This document shows positions 12,201 through 24,200 of a DNA stretch of 64,000 nucleotides, in pieces. Both the position numbers and the translations under genes were made by a program. The notes under the pieces were generated by a model that saw only the letters and a program-made list of their open reading frames with translations, was not told the DNA's origin and made no database searches. Within the stretch, counting starts at the first letter, position 1; every line of letters starts with the position of its first letter. Source of the stretch: Patiria pectinifera (taxonomy: Eukaryota; Echinodermata; Asteroidea; Valvatida; Asterinidae); NCBI GenBank assembly GCA_029964075.1, contig CM057147.1, forward strand, positions 10,871,513 to 10,935,512. The letters run 5' to 3'.

Positions 12201-15200
12201 TAGACTAATGTTGTGCAAACCCGAACCGAAACCAATCCCACCGAAACCAACTTCGGGTCGGGTCGGGTCGGTTTTTCTATCATTTCAGTGGGGTAGAGTC
12301 TGTTTCGGTTTTGCGTTTGCGATTTTATGGTCGGGTTGGGTCAGATAAGCCATCTTGTAAAAAACACGAAATAAAAAATTCGCCCGGCGCAATATTGTGG
12401 CAGAGTTATCGTGCCCAGTATGACCAAGGTCCAACCCACCGCGCGAATCTGCGTGTGGTTTGCGGTCTATCACACACTGTCTATATATAACGTGTGGGCC
12501 CACCAGTAGGTAATGTTATGAGTCTTTACCTTACTGTACGGTACGATTCTTTACTGAGAGGCGACAATTTTCATGCGATGCTGGTAAGTTCAGGTACAAA
12601 AAGTGGACACAGTTGCCCAAGCCAGATATTCAGTATTTCGGGTTGGTTCAGGTCGGTTTTTCTTGAATTTTTGCCAGGTCGGATTTGGGGAGTTTGGATT
12701 GGTTTCAGTTTGAATTTGGTTTATATCTATAATGTTTTAGGTCAGTTTGGCCAGGTCAACCCGACCAGATGCACAACATTAATCCAGACAATAGCTCTAG
12801 ACAACAGATTGGGACATGTCTGTATATTGGTAATGATATTTACTGGGCTTTGGTTTATTCCAGGCATTGATATCTGCTGTGGCTGGTCTCACTCCAAGCA
12901 GACAAACAGTCACCAGCACCCTACCCTCTTCCAATGCCCCTACCCAAGGGCCTGGAGTATTAGCTGAGTCAAGTACCTCTCCAAGAAGCCTGAAGGAGGA
13001 AGGCGAGGATGGGGAGTTGGACACGGAGGGGGAATGGGAGGATAGAAGCAAACTCACCCTCTGCACACCACTCTGGGAGATTGCTAAGGCCATGCGAGAA
13101 CAACAGTAAGCCACATCTTGACCCTTGGCCCCAAGGGGGAACATTTTACAGAAATAGACAAAGCTCATATTATTTGCCTAGAAAAGTGAGGTTACCAGTC
13201 CACATGTCATGCAGGGTACATGGCTTGCGGCATATAAATTTATCTCATATACACCGCATGAAAGGTGGTGCGTGTGAAGCAAAGATGTTATAGCGCCGAA
13301 GGCGCAAGATGGGGAACTCCATAGAAATTGCGAAATCGCCATGGACGCCATTCGAGCAAGCAAACCATTGTGCAAACCATTATTTGCACAATGGTATGCT
13401 CACTCGAAGCAAACCATTGTGAAACAATGGCTTTCACAATGGTTTGCTGGCTCAAATGGCTTCCATGGCGATTTCGCAATTTCTATGGAGTTCCCCATCT
13501 TGCGCCTTCGGCGCTATAAGATCTTTGGTGTGAAGGGCCCACGCGCCTCACAAAGCAGAACTGGTACGAAAATTCACAGTACTCTATAGATTACAGGGTG
13601 TCCCCAAAAAATGTCCCTCTCATGGTTGTAGCAGAATTTCTTAAAAATTTTCTGTAAATTTCCATTGGATTTGGTTCACCGGTTTTCCAAGTAAAGGCTA
13701 TTATGTAACGCAGTGCTATTTTGCACCATTCCAAGTTTAACATTTAGCTTAAACTGGATTTTTGATTGAAACTCGAAACAGTAATGTGGTTTACAAACTT
13801 GCACAATTCCTCTGTTATTGAGGAAACAGGCTCAAGAAGGCATTTTAGCTGCTTTGACCCCGGCTTGCTGCTCACTGTAGTTTTTCCACCATACTCTTAC
13901 AACTGAGTGTAGACTACATCAATAACCAATTCAATTGAAATCTTCAATAGCACTAATAGCAACGTGCGAACGTCTCTAGTCAAACGCTGGTCAAAATGTC
14001 ATCTGGATCCTGGCTCCCTGCTGTAGGTTATGAATGCGTGCGGCTATTGGTTACCAGTGATGCAACCAGCCCCAGTAGGTTGGTTCCAAATAGTCGACTA
14101 GCGTAGTCAACCACCGTCGACTAGACAGGGTTCAGGCTAACTTCAGTCCAACTATGGTTAACCAATGGTCAACAATAGTTCTTGCGCGAACTTGCCCCTA
14201 TCTGTAGAACATTCACTGGTCCAGATGCAGCAGAGAAATCTCAATTTTGTGGTTGGAATGGAAAAGCAAAACAAGATTGTATTTGTGAAACCTTTTTTGA
14301 AATTTCCTGGAGCTGTAACTCCATAATAATACATCAGATTTGTAAATCTTTTTCAATGCTTTTTTTGCTCAACCTTTTTTCCCTCTTCTTTTTTCCTTTC
14401 CAGAGGCGGATTACTCTTTCTACCTTCAGACCAGAGAAAGATCCCATCTAATTGTTTTATGGCCAGTGAGGCAGTGCATTGGATAATGTCCACTCTTCAA
14501 GGTGATGTGACACAAGAAGAAGCCGTTGAAATACTTCAGGTAAAGTTGACAAAACTGTTAATGTTCTTATAGATTCTATGTAGGAGCACCTATGGCGCTG
14601 TGTTGCATACAAGTCAAATACAAGTCTTCCTATAATTCCAGGAATCTCTGTGCATCGGTCTGTGTTTCGATTATCTCCTGAACCAGGCGCTGTATGAAGT
14701 TGAAAATCGGGGGGTGTATTGCTCAGGACCCAAGAATGTACAGTGTCAAGTTTGAAGTTGTTTGGATGAGCAGTTCTCAAAAAGCTGCAAAAAAGCAGCA
14801 ATACCAGAGGCCTACACCATACAAACGTGTATATACAGACCGCGCCACGCACTGCTGCACATTTTGAATTTTGAGGGCACTGGACTCTTTACTGCGCCAC
14901 GGGTCCCACACATGCAAAATGGTGGTTGGCTGTATGGGCTCGACCATTTATTGAAAAGGGAAGATCATGTAACGGTCAGATGGACCTTAACCATTTCTTG
15001 AAGAGGGAAGATCGCGCAACGTGTTATACGGGCACTGCACTCTATATCGCGCCACGGACACAGGTAAACACATGTGCCAATGGTGGTTGGCTGTATGGAC
15101 TCGACCATTTCTTAAAGGGGAAAGATCACTCATTGGTGAGGTGGGCCTCGACCATTTTTTTGAAGGGGACGATCGCACAACGGGGAGGTGTAGATGTGGT

Positions 15201-18200
15201 GCGATGCTATACGGGCACTGCACTCTATACCGCCACGTTTGCGGGTCTACCGGAGGCCAAGCAATTTGCCCGTTCCAAACAGGGAAGTTTTGAACAGGCA
15301 CTGCACTAGTCCCCTTTAACTTGTGACAGGACCTGTGAACTAATGTGGAATTTGCTTGTTGCCAGAGTTGAATTGACTTGTGATGGACTCTAATACTACA
15401 TCCTTATTGACTACATGTATGTGTCTTTGCACACCCAAGTTATCAAACCTGTCATTTTATTTGAAGAGATTGGTTTTTTTCGTTGTCAAATGATGAAGCA
15501 CTGTTCTCTTTGCTAGAATATGACTGAAGAAGGATTGATATGCCATGCTTCAGGCAACCCCAACCACCCCTTCTGGCATGGTTTCTACTTGTACTACATA
15601 GTCAAGGAGGAAACCCACAACAAAGGTTTGTTGAGTTTTAACATCATCAAGCTTATCTTGGATGGCACAATTAGATACAGTGGAACGTCGCTATTACGAA
15701 CACCGCTATACCGAAACTTTGGCTATACCGAACATCAGCCTTGGCTCCCGATTTTTGTGTACAAAACGTACCGAACATTGTTGTTGGAAGATGTCAACAG
15801 AAGAGTGACAAATGGCTATTCCCCAAGGAAAAGAAGGGAAAAGCCACCCATGTCAGCTCAAAAACTGTAATCACATGATTCGATAGTCGCATGTGTTTGA
15901 AGTCGTCTTTCAGTAACTACCAGGGCGTGCGTGGTGAAGTTCCGCTTACGGAATTGAAAAGATTAACGGAGCGTGTTTGGCAACTCCGCGCGTGGTTTGT
16001 AAATGCCACTATGCTATAACAGCGGTCAAAAGAGGGTTCCACAAATGTGTGAAAATCGCTATAACGAACAATTTTTGTGGATCCCACATTGTTCGTTATA
16101 GCGACGTTCCACTGGATTGGGTTTTGCCCTTCTCCCTAGTAAGCCTGTGCATTTTTTCTCACAAGCCCCCTGGACAGTACTGAGCATACAGTGTTTATAA
16201 AATAGGGCCAAGTTCGGGCAAGGACCATTAGTCGACTAGTGGTTGATTTGTGACGTACCTTACACCTGTGCACTGATAGCAACGTGCGAACATCTCTAGT
16301 CAAATGCTTGTCAAATGTCATCGCAAAACTTCTGGATCCTGGCTCTCTGCTAGCGTTATGAATGCACGCGGCTGTTGGTTACCAGCGAAGCAACCAACCC
16401 CAGTAGGCTGGTTCCAAATAGTCGATTAGCGTAGTCAATCACCGTCGACTAGACAGAGTTCGGGCAAAGGTTAGTTAACCATTGGTCAACTATAGTCCTT
16501 GCGCGAACTTGGCCTGCGTCGGTGAAAGTATAAACCCAGTGTAAAGTTTACATCTCCTCCATGCAAATTCTATCTCATAAAAGTATTGCACAATTCTTTG
16601 GTGCATGTCATTGCCAGGTTTTTGTATTGAACATGAATAATACTTCTCCACATCATATTTCATATTACAAAACACATCTCTAGTTTCTCTTGTATTTGTC
16701 ACCCTCATTGTACATTGTTTATGTATACTGTAATTCACAAAAGACTAGACTTTTTTTTACCACTTGGTTACAACTAGTCTTACTCCAAAATCAGTATGGG
16801 TGTGTGTGTCCTTAGAACTGTGGAGAAAAGCGTGAATTTCCGGTGTGGGTCGGATAACATTTTACATCTGATATCACACATGACCAAACTTTGATGACCC
16901 CTCCATATATTTTGACACAATTTGTGAAAGTAGAAACTATACTCTGAGATCAGGAGTGAAATGTACTAACCTGATGAATCAGTGAAAGTAATATGTCACA
17001 TGTAGTTAACAAGGGGAAAAGCTTAAAAAGCAGACAAGCCCAATTTTATGTCACACAGTGACCAAAGAATGGCCCAGCTGCAGCTCAGCACAGAAATTTG
17101 CTGAGCATGGAAAAGTTACATGCCAAACAAGTTACATGCAGCTAAGAGCAAGTTTGAGTGAGGGTTGTGGGCTCTGCTCAGTGGTAAGGAAAGGGAGAGT
17201 TGGGGTATACCACTGGGAGAGACATTCGAACGCATTGTTTACAGCGCCTGACGCTCATGTTAAGACGTACATGTACGTTCAGAATAAAATTAGTCATGCG
17301 TATTTCATGCTATCCGCTCCGTTCACAAGTACCCCGTCACCGGCAAAGGAAGTACAGTTGGGGGTGCGCGGCCACTGCGTGTACATAGAACAAATCCCCT
17401 GGTGTATGCCCGTCACACACAAGGAACGGTGCGCGTCAACCAGCGAAAAGTACCGCCCGTGGGACGTCGTTGCTAGGTAAAAGGGCGCCCTCTTTTGGAA
17501 GCGCACGGAGCTCATAGGACGTTGACCAGTATCCACCGAAAAGCAGTGAGTTCCGTACATGGGGCTCACGAAAGTTGTAAAAAAATGCCCTCTCGTGTGA
17601 AACCGAGCCCACGGTTAGCAACAATTCAATTAACTTCACAAAATGCAGGACAGTTGGACTTCTGCAGTCAACTTCTCTAGTCAACTATTTGGTTGTGGTT
17701 TCACGGTTGGTTACTGATAGCTATGCGCATCGTGATGCACAGCAGAGTGCCAGGATTAAGTGTTGTGAAGACATTCTGACCAGCAAGACGTTGTTGTTAG
17801 TGCACAAGGGTATAAAAGTTATGTCCTGAATCAAGCAATAATTGAATAATAGTCCGTGCCCGAACTTGCTCTAATGTTGCTCGTGTCCACGGCCCAATTT
17901 CACAACGCTGCTAAGCACAAAAATTTGCTTAGCACTAAAAAATCTGGCTTATTAAGCAGGTTACCAGCCAAAACTCCATGTGATGTATATTGCTGGTGAT
18001 TAGTATTCATCTGTTGTTTGCATGGAGTTTTGGCTGGTAGCCTGCTTTTATAGGCCAGACTTTTATGTGCTTGGCAAATTTGTGTGCTTAGCAGCGCCGT
18101 GAAATGTGCCCCTGCTCTCAACTGGGCCCAATTTCACGGCGCTGCTTAACAGTTAGCAGAAAAGTTGTGTTTAGCATAGCAGAAAAATTTGCTAACCTTA

Positions 18201-21200
18201 AGCACTATTTCACGGCGTGTGTGTGCTAATGGTCGCGCGTGCCTGGAGATTTCTATTGTTACGTCACTAAGTTAAGCGAATTTTTCCTCTGAAGTTAGCG
18301 TGCCTTTTGCTGTGCTTATGCTTACGGTCTCCATGAAATAGACAGAGGCTCTGTTAGCAGAAAATCGTGTGCTTAGCAGCGCCGTGAAATTGGGCCCAGA
18401 TCTTTGCTCAACATATAAATTTGCTCAGATTTTTTTTTCTGCTGAGCAGACAGTTTTCCTTTTGGTTTACATTGGTGCTGTCAGATAAGTCCAGGAAATC
18501 TCCATCAAGACAGAGCTCCACATCCAGTGGTCACCACAGCCTCGCCTACTCCAAGATCAACGACAACTTCCACAACGAGTGGTTTGAGGTCGCCGTCTGC
18601 AGTCCCTCTGCTCCACCCTCTGGTGTCCCACAATTCTTGCTACCTGTCCTGCCCCGCCCTGTGTCGCCAGCCACAACCATCATGACCAGCTTAGTGGAAA
18701 CGATACACGGCACTAGCATGGACTCTGATGAGGAGGCTCAAGAGATCAAGTCTGAAGGTGAGGGCAATACAAATGTCCTGGGTTCGAATCCCGGTAGACA
18801 CGTTGTGAATATATCACTTGCAGGGGGTAATGAATGTCTTAAACATCTCTGCTTCTCAATTAATATTCCTTAATTAGTGCTCAATAATGAAAAAGCGTAC
18901 CGTCAAAGCAGAACAGACAAATGAAGTACCATTGGGGGGGGGGGGGGGGGGTGAAACTGCAGTTGAACATAAGACGTTTAGAGGCCGTTTAGAGATGTTT
19001 AGTTTGGGCTCAGAACTGATCGTACTTGGCCACATATCAGCAGTTTCTTGTTTCTAGCGTCACCCATTACATTGATTCATTTTCATCCCTTGGTGATACA
19101 TACTCTTACCCTCAAATTGTACCCTCTAATAACAAACTCATGTATGAAACTCCTTTCACTACCCTTACCCATACCCTTTATTCATAAATACCTAAGGACA
19201 GTTTACGCATTCATATTGGTCGAGAGCCCGTCATGTGGCCGGTCTTAAATGGATGATAAAGACATGGCTAGCTGGTCTTAAACACTTTCCCAGTGTCACA
19301 TGAAATTTGGACTCCCATAAAATCCGGTTGAACGTTCACATTCCTCACGTATGCATGCACAATAGTACCAGTGAATAAGTTTTTCATCATGAGTCCGAAA
19401 TTCACACTACACCAGCCCAGCTGCGTTTTGCGCGAAATTGCGCGGTACGCGCGACACGTACGCCAATGTCCTTATAAGGTAACGAGTTGTGGAGGGGCAT
19501 TCCATATTATAGTCAGAGGGGTGTTTCGTAAAACATGAAGTAAAATTGTTGAACAAAATGGTTGGCAACGTCTAGTTTTTGACTTTTTTTTTATTTTTGG
19601 ACCGAAAAGATTTGGTTTTTTGACCGAAAAGGTATTTATGAATGGGAATAAATATGTGTTCGGTCGGTATTAAACACTCTGTTTAAGACCGGTGGGAGTC
19701 TGGATGGGTGATAATTACCCTCGGCTTCGCCTCGGGTAATTATCACCCATCCAGACTCCCACCGGTCTTAAACAGAGTGTTATAATACCTCCGGAACACA
19801 CATTTACTCGCTTAGTTATGCTACCTTTTAACTTCTTTTCACCCTTCTTGTACCCCATCACTCCATGATGATTGAGTTACCCCCACATACCCGATATAAC
19901 TTTTGTATTACCTCCCCATCCTAACCCCTTGTAACATCCATGTACCCACAAACCCTTCCTTTTTCTCCCATTTGTATACCTTCTTTGTACCCATCCAACC
20001 CATCATACCCTTCTTTACCCTTTAACAACATACATCAGAATAAAATCCTGTGTACAAGGTAAGTAATGTTCCTGGGGTGTACATGCCTGTATCTATGCAG
20101 ATATGACCAAAACATTGAATTAAATGTGTTTCAAACTGAAAAAGAAAGGTTCTCTTGACTAATCTAATTACCTTATTTAGTACTTCCTGTGGACGAAAAA
20201 TATCATATAAAAATATAATACTCATGGTATAACCAAATACTTATTGGCTGTTGTGATACCCTTGTGGGTTAATGGCACCCTTGGCTTTGTCTTGGGTGCA
20301 CTAACCTCCCTCCCCTGGGGTGTATTAAACATCTTAAATAACAGCAGACAACACTGAACAGTTTGATCTCGTTGTTGATGCAGTTGTCAAGCCAGCTTCT
20401 CTGAAGAGCCTACTGTATGACAGCTACACAGCAAAGACAGACCGAGTAGAATGGTGTCACATCAACTACAATGGCTGTTTCTGTGCGGATGAGGCCTGGG
20501 GCTTCCAAGTGGAGTGGCTGGTATCCACCCCGAGTCTCCTCGTGGAAGTGGTGGGTTGCTCTGAATTCCTATTTTAATGTTAAAGGTAAAGTCCATCATT
20601 TGTAATTTGTGCATTTTGTTCGTTTGTAGCAACAAAAGTGTTCAAAATCTAATGAAGGATACTGAACAACTAACCTGATGAAGTTTCAGCTCAGCTTCAG
20701 CTGTATATTCCGAGAAAAACAGCATTCTAGGATCTCAATTTCAAATCAAAAGTTGCTGAATCATGTTTTGAATTGTTTTGAATTGCAACTATACAAATTA
20801 TAGCAACCGCGCGCGCCTGTGCGTCATGCCAATGCTTGCGCGTGCTGCGCCAAATAACAAAACGAACTACTAATTTAAATTTTCCTACGGTGCGTCTTAA
20901 GAAGCACCGTTGGAAAGGCCTTCTTTCGTTGATTACTTCAAAATGATAGCTTGCCAGAAAGATTAATTTCACAGGGAGTTTAGTCCACTTACTATCTTTC
21001 AACAAAGTATGTTTTTCAACAATAATTACGCCAGTTACTTTTTCGGATGGCTGCAAATGATGGACTATAGCTTTAAAATTGGGTTTTGCCCTCACACAAC
21101 TTGATAAGCACTTGATATTCAATGCGGTCTCAGAACTTGAAGGAGTTTTAATGACTTGAGTAGTGTCTCAATTTGAGTCTGGCTCGAGTCACAATTTTTT

Positions 21201-24200
21201 GCGATTCACTAGGCTCAATTCCCAATGGGTAACTGACTTATTTGACTCAATTCACTGCGAGAAAATGACTTGACTCAACCCATCTCAAGTCCCTCGTCAG
21301 AGGACCTGACTCGACTCCCAAAACTGTGCGAAAATATATTTACAGTGACTTACAGTAACCAGAGCAAGATCGCTCATCAGTCCTCACAAAACTTGAACTT
21401 TGCCTTAACGACATTAAGGCATGGTCCGCCACTAATAAATTGAAATTGAATGAAGAAAAGACAGAGGTGATCCACATTACGTCTCGTTTCAGAAACCATT
21501 CCCGCCTTAGATCAATTTCCCTTGGCAGTTTTTCAATAGAACCTGTACAGAAAGTGCGTGATCTAGGTGTCACTGTTAAGACCAATCTCCAGATGGACAT
21601 CCATGTAAATAACATCTGCAAATCATCATACCTGGCATTACACAAGATTGGACAAATTCGCAAATTTCTCGACAAACCTACCACAGAAAAACTAGTTCAC
21701 GCTTTCATCACATGCTGCCTTGATTTCTGCAACAGCCTTCTTCTTGGCCTACCTGACTCAACAATCTCCAAGTTACAGCGAGTTCAGAACTCGGCAGCCA
21801 GATTGGTCACCCGAACCAAAAGTAGTGACCATATTTCACCAATCTTCCGCGACCTACACTGGCTTCCGGTTAGGCAACGGATTGTGTACAAAGTACTTAC
21901 GTATAACTGCATCCATGGCCATGCGCCAACATATCTACAGGATCTTATTAACAAATATGAACCTCCACAAAAACTCCGCTCCCACTCACAATCCCTACTC
22001 ACCTGTTCATCGTCATCTACAAGGACATACGGCCAGCGTGCTTTTTCTACATCGTCGCCCACTCTTTGGAACAAACTCCCCCAAAGCATCAAAGACGCAC
22101 AAAGTCTGGATCAATTCAAATGCCTCCTCAAAACCCATTTGTTCAATTCTGATTAATTTTTGTCCTATATTTTTAATTTGTACAGCGCATTGGGACTCCG
22201 TGTGTAATGCGCTTAATAAGAACGGTTTTATTATTATTATTATTATTATTATTTATTTTCGCATACCTCACGTATCCGTCAAGTTTGAGGCTGCTTATTA
22301 CGTAGAAATAAACTGGTGCCTTGTATTCCTTCTTCCATTCTGTAATTGGATGATGATCAAATATCGGTGACTTGAATTGACTCCAGCATAAATTTGACTT
22401 GACCTGACTTGACTCGATCACACACTGTGACTCGACCAAACCTTCTTAACCTAATGATTCGACTTAACTAGAGTCACTTCCTTTAAATGACTCGACTCAC
22501 CTCCAGTCACAAAATTCAGTGTCTGGTTACACCTCTGGCTTGTGAGAGAAAAGTCACAACTTTGGGTTTGTTTTGCTAAGCCTATGAGCATTTGTTAAAG
22601 TGCCTTTCAAAAAGATCAGAGCCCATATTACAGCATCAAAAATACCGTGGAAAAGTAAACATTTAATAAGATGGAATTTGATTTGGGACAATTTGTCAGG
22701 ATTTCCACCTTAACTGATTGTGCTGAAAGTGCATTCTTGACCTAAATACTACATACTGTATTTTGGACCTGATAAGCTGGGCAATATTAGAACATCAACT
22801 GACAAGGACCATAAGACATTCCATAAAACTGTGTTATTTTCAAGCATTATGACAACCACGCTGTGGTGTCATTGCATAGTCCCATAAACACAACACTGTT
22901 AAGATGAATACACATGTATAATCGCATTTTATGTGAGCATTGGTACTAGTTGCATCTGTACTAAGGCTGAAATGATACATTGATATATCGGTGCATCGCG
23001 ATACATTTGTTCACGATACGATATATCGCTACGAATGTTTGATATCGATATTATTAATAATAATATAATAAATATCACCGGCAGTGCACCGAAACAAAAT
23101 TGCAAGCAACTGCGATGCATGAGAAGCACGAAATGTAAAAATAATAATGCGAAGAGTTGAAGTCTCACCTTTCCGAGCACACGCACGTGAAAAGTTCATG
23201 TGGACTCTCTGTCATGTCCGTTTTCTTCAGGTGGTGCATGCATTTCGTATTATCAGAAATGAGTAGAGACAGATTAAAGAGGACTTAGACCGTGATTAAG
23301 TTCATCTGTTATGATATATTTATTTTTTTATACCAAGATATATCGCGATATATATCGTATCGTTTGATATGTATCGTGATACTTATCATATCGTGACACA
23401 GGCATATCATTTCAGCCTTAATCTGTACTGTGAATCAGGTTTGCTTGAATATCCCACTCAAGCTTGTGGCACATGACAAATGTAGTGCATCTGTGTTCCA
23501 TATTTGACTTTGTGGCATATGAGACACAGCAGTAAGCAACAATTGTTTTGTTATACCATGGTAATAGATTACTAACGTCTGAAACTGTGGGTCTCTTGCT
23601 GTTGTGGTACAGAATTTGCGAACTTTTCGCCCATAAGTTTCAGTATTTTTCGGTGCTGATGCTGTTCAAAAATCAAATGTTTGATCTCGTCTTTTGAAAA
23701 ACCTCTTCTTTAATTGGAAGCGAACTGTTGTCATCTGCCAACATTACTACGGTGAAATTACAGCGAAATTTGCATTGTTAAGAAAGCATATGAACAGTGA
23801 CGAATGGTGTAAACAACAATGGCGGTCATAGCAGAAATGATGCTTCACTGTCCCCCATGGCACGTATGTAAAAACATGCATCGACAATACGTAGTACCAG
23901 AGGTCACACAAATATAATACAACGCGATGGAAACAACTTTTTCAACAGCGGCAAAGAAAACGGTAATGTACACCACTCCTGTACCACGCACATGCGGCGC
24001 ACATCGCTGTACATGTTTGTGGCATGATACGTGATCGATAATGGACCAATAAAAATTCACAATCTATTACCATGGTATAATACTATTTTGTGTTTAATTT
24101 GCGCTCTTGGCCTAAGCTTTGTTTGTTGCCTCTGTGTTCACCTCCGATTCAGCTGCAAGGTTGGGCTCGTAAAGCTGTCCAGTGTGGCTTCCATCTTGTT

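Larger units (their letters stand above)
21140..22520. repeat. Degenerate TTGACTCGA-type repeat split by the LINE fragment
   Basis: At 21140-21335 and again at 22365-22520 the sequence is a run of diverged TGACTTGACTCGA-like words. The LINE fragment and tail (21355-22256) separate the two parts, so the repeat is older than the insertion. Confidence 0.6.

Noticed and set aside
12494-12967. A 157-codon plus frame overlapping DEPDC5 exon g
   Set aside because: It is in a different frame from the exon and runs through a hAT MITE and an intron.
13288-13589. Near-identical ORFs on both strands
   Set aside because: By-product of the palindromic MITE.
18775-18800. A tRNA B-box-like GGTTCGAATCCCGG
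   Set aside because: No A box and no foldable tRNA around it; at most a SINE fragment.
21720-22370. A 216-codon frame overlapping the LINE RT
   Set aside because: A shadow of the RT frame; it lacks RT motifs.
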